From Mycteria americana (lineage: Eukaryota; Chordata; Aves; Ciconiiformes; Ciconiidae): DNA of 64,000 nucleotides. Below are positions 52,711 to 64,000 of this stretch, in pieces. The translations under genes and the position numbers were made by a program. Each line of letters starts with the position of its first letter. The stretch's first letter is position 1. The notes beneath the pieces were generated by a model. That model searched no databases. It was given only the letters and a program-made list of their open reading frames with translations, and was not told the origin of the DNA. The stretch is taken from contig NC_134366.1 of assembly GCF_035582795.1 (NCBI RefSeq), forward strand, positions 150,831,519 to 150,895,518, in the 5' to 3' direction.

Positions 52711-53121
52711 AGGGCCAATCACATATCACTTTTGTAAGTACTACCTTAAACTTTATGTACCCCTGTAGCTTTGGACTACTTTAATTTTGGAAGACAAATC
52801 TAAGGGATTTCACTTGCACATATAAAATCTAAGCAGCACACTTTACTGTATTTGTCTTCAACTTAACTCTTCCCAAAATACACATGGTATGAAAAAAAGG
52901 ATGCTAACCTTGGGAGACAGAAGACCAAGAAAGTCTCCCTGGTTAAACCAACTTCCATGGGCTCTGCCCTGGACTGGTCAGCTCCGTAGTTTACATCCCA
53001 CTCCAGCCCCCCACTGTGGGAAACACAGGGCCCTCAGGAGAAGTTGATGAGGGTCAGAGGTGCAGAAGCAATGAATATCATCACTGATAGATGAATTCTG
53101 CCTCCATTAAGGTTTCATTAC

Positions 53122-53164
53122 TGTGTAGTACAGTGGTGGAAATTTGCCACCACTGTACTACACA
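53122..53164. repeat. Perfect 18-bp inverted repeat with 7-nt loop
   Basis: The left arm 'tgtgtagtacagtggtgg' (53122-53139) and the right arm (53147-53164) are exact reverse complements, separated by 'aaatttg'. It would form a mismatch-free 18-bp stem in either strand's RNA. It lies in the presumed STK3 last intron. It could be a small foldback element or chance palindrome duplication. The stem is short for a microRNA precursor. Confidence 0.95.
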
Positions 53165-53323
53165 CAGCATTTCCAGAGCAAGAAATTCAACTTGCTAGCA
53201 CAGACGTAGTCCACTCCCTTTCAGGTATTTCTGATGCTTTGAACCAGTTGCTCAGTACCATGGCTGTCAGTGGAAGTTCACCCTAATAACATTTTGCAGA
53301 GTGCCTCATAAGCTCTCTTACTA

Positions 53324-53358
53324 CCTTTTTTCTTTTTTCCTTTTCTTTTTTCTTTTTT
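53324..53358. repeat. Polypyrimidine (T/C) tract
   Basis: Thirty-five consecutive pyrimidines, mostly T6 blocks separated by C. On the minus strand, the sense of STK3, it reads as purines, so it is not a splice-acceptor tract for that gene. Confidence 0.9.
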
Positions 53359-56123
53359 AAGTCTATGCCATAAAATTGTACATCATACATACTTTATTTC
53401 CATTCAAATTCAACACTAGGCATGGGAACATACTTCTACGCTACAGGTACTTTTGTAAAAATCTGTGAGTAGTTTAATTTAAAAGCCATGGACAGCAACC
53501 TAAAGCAATTTTTGACCATGCAAAATGTTTTATAAATAGTTCCATGTGCGCTGTTCATCTGGAGCCTCACTAGAGACGAATAATGACCTTGTATTTCATT
53601 CTCATTTACTCTGAATTAGCCAAACCTTGTGTTTTTAATTACATACTTAATACACCTGGCATGGTCTAATTACAGAAAACAAAACATCATTTAAACAAAA
53701 GGTGACCTTGAACTTAGTCTATCAAAATACTGGTTAACTTTAAGTTTTCAGTTTTTAATGAACTGCCAAGACATGCAATAGCAATTTTACAAATGTGATC
53801 ATATGCCTTTAGAGCAACAGACTTACTGCATTAGGAAACATCTGTACACACTCTTTATGGCTTTCCTCATTATTAATGCAAATCCCTCTTAGATTTCAAT
53901 AGTGCTATAAACAGTTCTATAGGTAAACACCAAGCTCACACTACTGATATTTTTAATGTGTTAGACTATACTAAATCTAGATTTGACAAGCAGCAGCCTG
54001 TTGAAGCTGAAGCAACTTTTTTCAGAAACTAGTGATTTTGTATGAGTATCACACCTATGAACAAAGGGAACGTGAAGCTGTAGCAATGATTGCTATCATT
54101 AATTATTATTATTATCATTATTACTATCAATATGCTGCAAAAGAGGCAAAGGGCTTTGACACAAGAAACTTAAATAAATACATTAGTTATCCTACTGCTG
54201 AAATGTAGTTACTTATCTGCTTGAAATTGAGTATGTGCTTAAATTCCTTCTTCAGTTGCGTTGAAGAGTTTCAGTGACAAATTGTTTTCACAAGAATGCT
54301 TCAATATATTAGTGAATGGTCTTCACGCATTTGCTACAGGTTTTTTTACTCCTATTTGTGACCAAGTAATGCTAAGAAATTAGCCACAGCATATTTAATA
54401 AAGCATCTGGGATTTAAAGTCAACAGAATGTAATGCCTACACAAAATTCAATAAAGCCTAAAATTTCTGTAATATAACCAGATCACATATCATTTTACAT
54501 TATGTATTTTTTTTGACACTGCAAATTCATTTTAGTACAGGAATAATTTAAGTACACATTCTCCTCAAAAGATTTCTAGTAGTTTCCTTGTACTTGTGAC
54601 TTTGGTCATCATTACAGCCCTAGAGTTTCCTACCTCAACATGCCAGAACAGTGAATGTACAGTGCATTTGAGGTAAACGATGCCAATTACAGTATTAAGG
54701 AAAGACAGGAATTAAAGTTTGAGCATGCTCAGCAAAGATCTACCAAACTACTGGCTAATTCATAAACAGATGGCTTTCAAAGATGTACTCTCAGAATATT
54801 TGTCTATGTTCTGTATTGCTGACCACTGCATACTTCTATAACAGAATACTCCAACGCACAAGGGGTAGAGAAGCTGGCTATTAGAAATTTTGACAGTGTT
54901 TCAGCATGAGAACAGATTACTATCACTGCTGACACAGCCAACATTTTGAACATAGATGACAAGAAAGTTAGAGTGTTTTGCATATATAGTAGCTCTGAAT
55001 GGGTAGATGCTTGTTGAGAAAAATAATTCTGCACCCATCATTAGGTTATACAAATTCATATGGAAGTATCCTACACAGATAAGCAAATATATTCAGGGTT
55101 ATCATGAATGTTGACAAACATCCATCACTTAATTTACTTGGCTGGCAAAATAAGGATGATAGTGATTGGGATTCTTTTCTCCTTTAGACAAACTTTTAAT
55201 ACCCAACAGATGGAATTCAAGAAATATTTTAAAAGAAATTAAATAGTACGAAAAGATTTTACAACAGAAACCGTATATGTAATAGATGTTAATTAAATAA
55301 TGATATACATCACTTATTATTTAACTGAACTGCATCCAAACCAAGACTCCGTTGCCTGGCACATTCCAAACTGCCCAGAAGGGGACACAATCTAAATGAG
55401 TTAAGCCTGTCAGAAAGTAGTATATCATTTGAAAGTGAAGATGAGGTATATGGGAGTGAGCAGAGTTTATGCTTCACATGAAACCTGATGGCAGGACTCC
55501 TGCATCTTATTCCAGCTCTGCTATGAACTCATTGTGGAATCACCCACTTTCTGTCTCTCTGTTATCATTCTCCTGATGATAACAGCATTTATTCATTTTT
55601 CAGTTATACAAGGCTATAATTAAGAAAGTCCTTGAATAAATACTCAGATCTGAATCGTTCTCACTGTCATCTCTCAACCAAAAGGTTTCTGCCAGTGCAA
55701 TTACATTGCTTTAGCTACACCAGAAAATCCTGTTCGTACAACATAAGCTATGCCAAACACACAAATATTGCACCCACTAATATACTGTGAAAATTATTTG
55801 TCATAGGTTCAAACAGTGTTTCATTCCCTTCAGATGTGGCATAGCTATGCTAGTTTGAAATGAAAATAATCCTAATCCAAACAATGCTAGTGACATAAAC
55901 ATAACTGGGAGTAAAATAGGGGTGTAACATTAGCACAGAGGAATGAAGTCAGCACCAGTGGTTAAAAAGGTAATCTGGAGAAAAAGCCTTGAGACGATGC
56001 AGGGCAAAATGCTCTGAGTTCTCATGAACTCCGAGATGAATGGGCACAAAGAGTTAAAATGCAGTTTATCTGCAAACAAAAAACAGTAATAGTTTTTCCT
56101 GAAGAGTATTTCCCTAAATGGGA

Positions 56124-56150
56124 GTGTGTGTGTGCGCGCGCGTGTGTGTG
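56124..56150. repeat. Alternating GT/GC dinucleotide tract
   Basis: Twenty-seven nt of strict purine-pyrimidine alternation: GT units, then GC units in the middle, then GT units again. Such sequences favour left-handed Z-DNA. It is the only substantial CpG-containing microsatellite in the intron. Confidence 0.9.
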
Positions 56151-56806
56151 ACCATTTCACAAGCACAACATAGGCAAATTAAGATAATCTTTTTGTTCAA
56201 TTAAATCTGATCCAAATAAACTGACATTATTTAGTCTCTGAACTGTTCAAAAGCACACAGTTAATCATTTCTGTAGCTAGAATTACAGCACAATAAACAT
56301 GTCAAAAATATTGCAAGAAGGCAAATCCATGGTGAAAAGATGAACACAATACTAAAAATCTGTACACAATCTTCTCCCCCCGCCCCGCCTTTGTTTCAGA
56401 ATCAAGAGACAATCCTAAAAGTTTCAAAGACTGTTTCCTTAAGCTGGCATTCATATTTCTAGTAATGAACTTAATTAACCTATCTTAATATATGTATAGT
56501 ATAAGATACTTTCTTCTTTCAAGCTCTTAATACCAGCCATAAGACATCACAATGTAGTCCAAGCAGAAAATCATTCACTCTAAAAACATTTCCACAAACC
56601 ACTGGATTACATGAATGAAATACTGAGACTAAAGATAATGGCTCCATCTATGCTTTCTACACTACACAACTATTTTAATAACCCTGGCAGCATCCTTGAG
56701 GATAAATTCCTTGCTGTCTACCAGTGGCTAGACTCTTCCTTCTGTGAAATCAGTAACTTATTTACATGATATCTGAAAACAGTTCACACATGAAACAACA
56801 GAGGGG

Positions 56807-56829
56807 TTTTGTTTGTTTGTTTGTTTTTT
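56807..56829. repeat. (GTTT)n microsatellite
   Basis: About four GTTT units flanked by T runs. It is the complementary type of the (AAAC)n tract near 39.98 kb. Confidence 0.8.
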
Positions 56830-59800
56830 AACTTGACAGTGTTTTGTCTTAGTGTCCAAAAGGAAAGACTCTGAGCTCGAAAACCTTTTCTCTGAGTCTG
56901 TCTAGAGTCTGTTCAATGTACAGGCAGACTGAGTAGCTCCTTAGGGAAGATGGCACACGGACTGACTAATCTCCCCTGGCTGTTGCCAAGGGGTTGGAAG
57001 GCAGTTACTGTATTTTTTTTTTCCTGTGCTGCTGTTCCAGAACCAAGGATAGCTTGTCACAACTTAAAATAGTGGCCTGATGACAGATGTCCTATTCCTG
57101 GAGAAGCAGCTATTCCCACCTGTGGTTGCTCATGATGCAAGTACAGAATCGACACACAAGGGAACCGATCATATTCTTGGCAGCTACTGACAACTTGGTT
57201 ATGCTCCAGGGACCTTCAAAGTAGAAATGAACTTCAAATCTTTGTAATAATTTCTGGGGTGGGTATTTATACACTTATGCATATACCATTTTATTTGGGC
57301 AATATTCTCCCTAAGACAGACACGTAAAAGCAGATTTAATAACCTATATAACTTGAGTAAGTTATTCCTCCTTGGAGGAGTAAGAATTGTTCAAAGAGCT
57401 GTAACTAGGCATAACAACATAAAATTTTAAACTGAAGATTAAAAAAAATATTGTTTAGCTGTCAGATCTATAAAACTGTGACACAGACCCCAAAGGAAAG
57501 TGATGGAAATACCTTCAATTCAGAAGTGTTAAGCTAGTCTGGAAAAAGCATTCGGTAGCACATTGTTGGAACAACCTACTGTAGTAGAGATACAGAAAAG
57601 ATCATTTAGTAAGTAATTTTAATCTCTTGTTTTTCAGATTAATAGTAGTTTGGACAAGAACTACCTTACTACATAAAAATAATAGAGTAGTACACAAGAA
57701 AAGAAAACGTTGGAATCATTATTTAGTTGCTAATTTACTTTAAGATGACCTCTACATGTATTCATACTTGAATTACCATGTCAACACATCCCAAGAAGCT
57801 CAGAAACCACTGAAAGAATAAATTGTTGCTCTGATCATTTTGAGTTGTAATGGATATCACCAGTGGACTTGTGTGGTTTTGTGACTCAATGTTTTCTTTA
57901 AGTTAGATGTTCATTTAAACATAAAGGGAAAGTGAAACTCAAGTTTATCTGAAATAAAAATTTTGAAAGGCCACAAAAAAATCATGACAGTCTACATAAG
58001 TCACCTTTTATACCCTTTGCAAGAAAACCATCTAATTACAATATTTTTGGACCTGTGTGCTTTTGATTTGAAGTCGAAAAATAACTTGTGCAATTCTTTC
58101 CCAAAAACTTAGAGAGTCAGTATTTCCAGATTGTTTAGGAAAACCCCAAAGAGAAATTGATGATCCTCAAGTAGGAGTGTATTCAGGTACAACATGTCTT
58201 TGGAGAAATTCTGTCTGCCCACAAATTCATAGCAGAAGCAAGTTTTCCTCAAATATAAGGTATCTCCAAGGTAATCCTGCTACCCACAATTTAGTGGCAG
58301 ATGCAAACTTCTACTGAGACCCTGCAAATTTTCTCACCTAATTGCCTTAATTTTTCTTGCTTACAGCACCTGTCAAACTACTAGATACTCTACAGAAAAC
58401 ATGCAGAAGATAGACTCCTGACTAAAGAAGTGGTATTATAAAGTTGTAAACTACAACTTAAATAACACAGGTAAGCCAAGTTAATGCCATGCTGAATTAG
58501 ATGTAGAAACCTGGTATTTGCAAAGAGGAGGGATGAGAGGGTCAAAGAGGGTCAGTACGAATTCTCAGAGGGGCAAAGCTAGAGATAAGCAGATATCTTA
58601 CAGAGATAAGAAAGCTTAAGTAGTTGATAAGTACAAATTACTGGCTAGAAAATCTAACTAACTCAGAATTAAGTTTACACTTCTTCAGAGTTCATACCAG
58701 AAAAGGTGATAAATCACAGTTGACAGAGAATCTATTGGCAATGTGGCTGACACAAAGGGTGCTTCGTGTGCAACTTGTTATATGTCACATCCGAGATTAA
58801 TTTGATATAAATTATTTGATCTAGCCATTCATTCATTAACTGTTATCACACAGTGCTGTGCTCAACATTTATAGCAAAGGGAAACATGTAAGGAAGAGAC
58901 AGAATAAGGTGAATCTGTTTGTATACAAGTAATGGGAAGCAATTGAAAAAACAAGAAAAAGCGTTTAAAACAAAGGTTGCAGATGCTATCATCAGTCTTA
59001 CACAGGAAAGGGTAAAACAGTTTTTGACTTAGTTTTTTACTTGTGTAGTTATCAGATGACTGGGATTTTACACCTGTTACAACAGAAACAAAGCAGCAGC
59101 TCAAAAAAACCCCTTCTACCCAATTTCAAGAGCCATCTTCTTTCTGTTCTTTCTTTTTTCATACTGTATGGATATCCAAAGAATTTCAGTTTTAACTGAA
59201 ATACCAATAACTGCTGAAATAAGACAATGTGAATGTCTTCTATAGTCACATTAGCACATAAAAGTATAACTCAATATATTACACCAACTATTTACCTCTA
59301 CAACTCAGCTTCTCTAATATGGTTATAATTAGATTGTATTGCCATGGAGAATAACCACAGTCCAAGCTTTCCTCTAATTTTGATTGCTGCTAAAGTTTTT
59401 CCCTTCATCGTTATCCCAGAATGCCTTACTACTGAAAAAAAAAAAAAATCCCAGTTCTTCTAAATGCCCAGCTAGGAAATCAAAACCATAAACCTGGCAG
59501 TGAAAAAGAACAAGCATTACAGTTTCCAATGTTACCAGAAGACTTGCAGCCTCATGGTGGTTTCGTTATTTTCATTTTCTTGTAATAGTGTGTGAAGTTA
59601 ACAACCCCAAAACTTAAATGAGTGGTTGTTATGTAAAGAACCACACATTTAGATGTAGGATTCTTCAAGTAGAAAATTAAATAAGCACAGTCCAAACTGC
59701 CATTATCTCATCTTAAAGTTATTTACTCTTTTCCCTCATAAACATACATAACTACAACCTTGCCTATTTATTGAATAATCCTCCAATTGTGTCCCCCTCT

Positions 59801-60100
59801 TTATGCTCCCCATCAGAACTGCCATATTCAAAACCAGTTTTGTTCCTTTTTTCCCAATTCTTTCCCACTTCCACTATTTTTCCTGTTCAGTAAGAGTTTT
59901 CTGTACAGTTTCTATTTTTGCATTTTTAAAAAGTTTTTTCAAGGAGCACACAACAAAAAAGCAAAACAACTTCTAAACTTATGTTTTGTTCTCCCTTAAT
60001 TCCACTTATTTCATTAAAGTAGTGGATGTTGAAGCATACTTCCTGAAATTCTGTGTTTAATTGTCAAAGGGCTTTTTTCTTTTTTATAAATGAGAATGTA

Positions 60101-62660
60101 CACCACCACCTAAAATAAGTTATTGAGCAGTAACTAGAACATCTTTGAAATGTGCTGCTCTATGCACCATCATAGAAAGATTTTTTTGGCCTTTGCAACA
60201 TTCATAGGCATATATACTCAAGGCCCTGCTGTGAAGGCTGCATATGTGAGGTACCAGCTGGTAAACGTGCATCCTTGGTTCCTCACATCCAGAATCCCAA
60301 GTAACTTTTAATGGGACTTCAGGTAGAATTAGGAACATAAACACGAATATAACTTCCTGAAGAAGTCCACTACAAGCTGAACCTACAGGTTGACTGATGA
60401 AGAAACATAAAGCCTTGAGGAAAACAATGATTGAAGAACCACTCTCAAGAGCTGCATCATGCACCCAGAAGCCCTCTGTGATGGCACCATGCTTACAAAA
60501 AGCATGTATGGAATTTATCGGGACAAATCTGCAAGTCTCAGGGATGGACATATTTCTCAGATCACAAAGCACACTTGTGCTCATGTGGATGCACATGAAT
60601 CACACTCCTAGCCCTCTTGAAGTAGATCCTGACCGAGCCTGCTAGTCTCACTACACTATATCCTTGTGGGGAAATCATTATGGATACAGGTGGTTTTGCC
60701 ATCTGTTTGAAAAGCTGAACAATCTTCCTAAACCTTCTTGTCCAAATAAAAATAAAAATAAATAAAAAATATCTGGTGTCTCAGTCCTGGATGTGTGTGA
60801 ATTGAATAAGAACACAGGCAGGTTGATTTCCTGGCTTGAATCAAACTCTGCAGGAACCTCATGAAGTGCAACCTTGTACTGTTTTTTCCAAAGATAAAGA
60901 AAGACAGTATGACTCAAGATATATTTTCCCAAGTATGCAGTAATCACTAGAAAAGACTTTTCACTAAAAGAATTAGAAAAATGAAGATGTGAACATGTAG
61001 CCATAAGCTCATAGAGATGGCCCACAAGGGGATGTAAAGACAACGTTAAAGTCTCAGTAAAAAACTGATTCATTAGATCAGCCAGAAAACTCCTGTTAAG
61101 CTCTTGGGAAATTTCACTGAAGAATGCCATGAAAACATTTCCAGGAGAGAGGTGCACTCCTAAAGAGTGCCTAAAGAACATCAAAAAATGATCCAGATCA
61201 AAGGGAGAGAGACCTCCCCCTCAAACATAGAGGATGAATACAAAGCTGGCCACCACCCACAAAAACTGGTCCACTTGGTTGTGTATGTACATACAGTCAA
61301 CTTCCTAACACTTTTTGATAAGGATGTTCTCAGAGGATCAGCGTAGGATCAGGAGACTTTCAATAATCTGGCCTAAGACTTAAGAAGTCAGGCAATGCGA
61401 GTCCTGTGACAGTAAGCCTGAAATCCCAAAACTAACTGTCATCACGGAGAGGTAGAAGAGATTCTACAACAAAAACTGCCTTCATGAAGCTAGGGAAAAC
61501 TTATGTCTTTTGACTATCATAGCTTTGAGGATCATTAGCTGCAAGAAAAAGACTAGTAAAATGACTGTGACTAGTAGATTAAAGAGGTATCCAAATGGAA
61601 CCCTGTGGATAAACCAGGCCAAGACCAAAAACATTTATTCACTTAATCAAAAATATTTCTTCATCATTACCAGGAAAAACAGGCCCATTGAAGCATCTCA
61701 TAAGCCAGAAAATTGGCTTGAGTATCATCCTGAAGCCTACTCACTCACAATTCTTCAGGCTCCATTGTCCAACATTATCTGGGATCACAAGAAATAGCTA
61801 GCCAATGAGTCTGATACTAGATACATCAATTCCAAATTGTGAAATTGCAAAGATGCTTCTGCAGAGCATCAAGATCTCATACCCTCTTGTCTGCTCACAC
61901 AAATTATCGTCTTGGTATGTTCTTTGTGTTCTTGACATACAGAGGCTTAGATTGCCCCTAATACTCTATTGCCACAGTGGAGCACAGGGTGGGATATATC
62001 AATTACTGCAACTGCCCTTTGGGGTGTATCTGTACATAGCATGTGCCTGACTGCTGAACTTCACCAGCTGTAAGACTTAAACATTCGCCAGTATACCTAC
62101 TTGCCAATCATCTAGCTGTTGCAAAATATCAGGACGGCTCCGCGCCAGCTCTGACTTGATCACGATTCTGAGGACAGCTAGTCACTCCAGTGAAAAGCCA
62201 AGAAATGTGTTCAGGCCACCCTGAAGCCCTTGTACTGCAGACAAGGCCTTCTTCTGAGAAGTCCCAGAGAAAGCTGCCGACTTTAATGAGTAGGAATTTG
62301 GAAGCGGTACTTCTGTACATGTGATATGGGGCAATTTGAGGACAGTTCTGTAAAAAGAAATGAAAAAGCAGCTAGACTGATTCTCTGTCTCTGGCAAGTG
62401 TGAGCAGTTGTGCAGAAACTCACTGAAGTGATCTATACTGTAGGACAGATGGTATTTGTGCTTTAGATCACTGAGGGGGAACCAGACCTGGCATTCTTTC
62501 CAATAAAGCGAGCATCTGCAATGGTGCTTCTTAGTTACTGAGCTATGGCCTCACAACAGAAGTGCTGTATCAGGAAAAGATAAAGAAGAGCTGATATAGA
62601 CCAAGAAAACTTATCCTTATGTCAAAGATGGAGATGAACTGCTAGCTAAAGAAGACTGCT
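60101..62660. other. Unclassified segment with long minus-strand frames, possibly an old repeat
   Basis: Composition is more balanced and open frames are longer than in the adjoining intron. On the minus strand 60678-61184 (168 codons) and 60120-60596 (158 codons) are open in the same frame, but several stops, including TAA-TGA at 60675-60680, separate them. A 95-codon plus frame lies at 61510-61797. None of the translations shows a domain I recognise. It directly adjoins LTR-like sequence. A decayed interspersed repeat or retroviral internal region is possible. It is not annotated as a gene. Confidence 0.25.
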
Positions 62661-62677
62661 GAAATGAGTCTTACTAG

Positions 62678-63068
62678 GTATGGTGGGTTAACTTTGGCTA
62701 ACAGCCAAATGCCCACCCAGCTGCTCACTCACTCCCTCCTCCTCCTTAGCAGGACAGAGGGAGAAAATAGGATGAGAAAGCTCATGTCTCAAGATAAAGA
62801 CAGGGGGATTGCTTACCAGTTACCATCATGGGCAAAACATACTTGACATGGAGAAAATTTAATTTATTGCTAATAAAAATAGATTTGGGCAGTGAGAAAA
62901 AAGAAAAGCATTAAAGCAACACCTTGTCTCCTCTCTTTCCCAGGCTCAACTTCACTCCATTACAGACTCTTCTACCCCTGCCCCCAAGCAACACAGAGGG
63001 ATGGAGGGTGAGCAGTCATAGGCAGTCCATAACAGTTCCTTGCTGCCACTCCTTCCTCCTCATATTTT
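62678..63068 (+). mobile_element. Avian LTR-like element, truncated
   Basis: The sequence beginning 'tggtgggttaactttggct' follows an LTR-like repeat that I recall as widespread in birds. Ordered landmarks are 'aatgcccacccagctgctc', 'ggacagagggagaaaatagg', 'catgggcaaaacatacttga', 'tttcccaggctcaacttcac' and 'gttccttgctgccactcctt'. No coding frame is associated. The right part is missing because the block stops where a CR1 3' end begins. The family name and true ends cannot be given without a repeat library. The plus strand is the orientation in which I recall the landmarks. Confidence 0.6.
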
Positions 63069-63700
63069 TCATAGAATCATAGAATGGTTTGGGTTGGAAG
63101 AGACCTTTAAAGACCATCTCATCCAATTCCCTTACCATGGGCAGGGACACCTTTCACTAGATCAGGTTGCTCAAAGCCCTGTGCAACCTGACCTTGAACA
63201 CTTCTAATGACAGGGCATCCACAACTTCTCTGGGCAACCTGTTTCAGTGTCTCACCAACCTTAAAATAAACAATTTCTTCCTTATGTTCAATCTAAATCT
63301 ACCCTTTCAGTTTAAAATAATTTTCCCTTGTCCTGTCACTACAGGCCCTGGTAAAAAGTCTCTCTCCATCTTTCCTAGAAACCTCTTGTATATATTGAAA
63401 GGCCACAGTAAGGTCTCCCCAGATCTTTCTCTTCTCCAGGCTGAACAACCCCAACTCTCTCAGCCTTTCCTCACAGGAGAGGTTTTCCATCTCTCTGATC
63501 ATTTTTGTGGCCCTCCTCTGGACCTGCTCTAACAGGTCCACGACTTTCTTGTACTGAGGACTACAGAGCTGGATGCAGTACTCCAGGTGGGTTCTCACAA
63601 GAGCAGAGCTGAGGGGACAATCACCTCCCTGGACCTGCTGACCATGCCTCTTTTTATGCAGCCCAGGATACAACTGGCTTTCTAAGCTGCAAGTGCATAT
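63069..63700 (-). mobile_element. CR1 LINE, 5'-truncated, with reverse-transcriptase C-terminal remnant
   Basis: The minus strand carries the end of CR1 ORF2 and the short 3' UTR. A 124-codon open stretch (63299-63673) contains 'ALVRTHLEYCIQLCSPQYKK' and later 'EERLRELGLFSLEKRKIWGD', the well-known conserved tail of CR1 reverse transcriptase. Homology continues beyond its stop to about 63150 ('NRLPREVVDA'-like), interrupted by stop codons. The 3' terminus has the ATTCTATGATTCTATGA-type repeat (63070-63086 on the plus strand). The copy is about 630 bp, dead by truncation, and better preserved than the one at 414-900. Confidence 0.95.
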
Positions 63701-63765
63701 TCATAGAATCACAGAATGGTTTGGGCTGGAAGGGACCTTTAAAGATCATGTAGTCCAGCTCCCTT
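63701..63765 (-). mobile_element. Second CR1 3' end fragment abutting the first
   Basis: 'tcatagaatcacagaatggt' followed by 'ttgggctggaagggaccttt' and 'aaagatcatgtagtccagct' is another CR1 3' terminus in the same orientation, directly joined to the 5' edge of the larger copy. Only about 65 bp are present. Confidence 0.9.
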
Positions 63766-64000
63766 TTTAAAAGCATTTTAAAGCTAGTTTCACTTCTCAC
63801 GGAAGCAGAAATAATTGATACTTAGAAATAATTGATAGTAAGTCTCAAGTCTTACTCACCTAATCAGTCCCTATTCTCATCTGACAGTGTGCATTGTAAC
63901 ACATCTACTGAGCAATTCTGTTACACATGCACTATTATATGAAGGCTGGGTTGGACTGACTCTGCCACAATAACTGGTGCTCAAAGCCACTTGTGTCTTG
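63766..64000. other. Non-coding DNA, nothing recognised
   Basis: AT-rich sequence after the CR1 pair. I do not see the missing right part of the LTR-like block here. It is presumed to be further STK3 intron. Confidence 0.45.

Larger units (their letters stand above)
45046..60100 (-). other. STK3: STK3 last intron, second part
   Basis: About 15 kb of AT-rich intron, free of recognisable CR1 sequence. It contains the simple repeats, hairpin, poly(A) tract and exon-like ORF listed separately. GC-richer patches at 47.3-47.7 and 51.2-51.6 kb contain frames that I cannot assign. No canonical STK3 exon was seen. Confidence 0.55.

Noticed and set aside
52239-52784. 181-codon plus-strand frame
   Set aside because: Its second half is translated A/C low-complexity sequence and the first half has no recognisable motif.
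60120-61184. Two long minus-strand frames as a real gene
   Set aside because: They are separated by several stop codons, show no recognised domain and have no clear splice structure. Kept only as an unclassified segment.
63299-63673. 124-codon minus-strand frame as a cellular gene
   Set aside because: It is the conserved C-terminal tail of CR1 reverse transcriptase inside a truncated LINE.
1-64000. CRISPR array, operon, or prokaryotic defence-type system
   Set aside because: No regularly spaced repeats, no clustered co-directional genes and clear avian repeats and introns. The window is vertebrate nuclear DNA.

Overview
The window is nuclear DNA from a bird, probably a neoavian species. Four CR1 retrotransposon fragments carry the avian 3' end or reverse-transcriptase tail, and one LTR-like block resembles a family common in avian genomes. 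Coding density is very low, introns are long, and there are no prokaryotic gene arrangements. The species cannot be fixed from the sequence alone.

Two genes are supported. KCNS2 (Kv9.2, a silent voltage-gated potassium channel subunit) lies on the + strand. Its whole 477-codon reading frame is at 14577-16010 in one exon. Upstream is a CpG island (about 12.8-14.25 kb) that should hold the promoter and 5' non-coding exon, with short upstream ORFs and candidate splice donors. A 220-nt polypurine tract and a splice acceptor follow, just before the start codon. The 3' UTR probably runs to overlapping poly(A) signals near 18.89 kb. STK3 (MST2, a Hippo-pathway kinase) lies on the - strand, and only its last coding exon (32494-32652, the C-terminal SARAH segment) is visible. 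Its 3' UTR extends toward lower coordinates. The rest of the window, 32.65-64 kb, is best read as its last intron. The genes are tail to tail with 16.5 kb between stop codons, the arrangement I recall for human 8q22.

Layout: 1-12.8 kb, region upstream of KCNS2 with one old CR1 (about 0.41-0.9 kb); 12.8-14.25 kb, CpG island; 14.25-14.48 kb, purine tract; 14.57-18.9 kb, KCNS2 coding and probable 3' UTR; 18.9-30.7 kb, intergenic; about 30.7-32.65 kb, STK3 terminal exon; 32.65-64 kb, STK3 intron with simple repeats, a perfect hairpin, a poly(A) insertion-like tract, a short exon-like ORF, an unclassified segment at 60.1-62.65 kb, and an LTR/CR1 cluster at 62.68-63.77 kb.

The two products act in unrelated processes (neuronal K+ current modulation; Hippo signalling), so this is synteny rather than a pathway cluster. 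I found no CRISPR array, operon, RNA gene or new multi-gene system. The findings are mostly regulatory and structural oddities.
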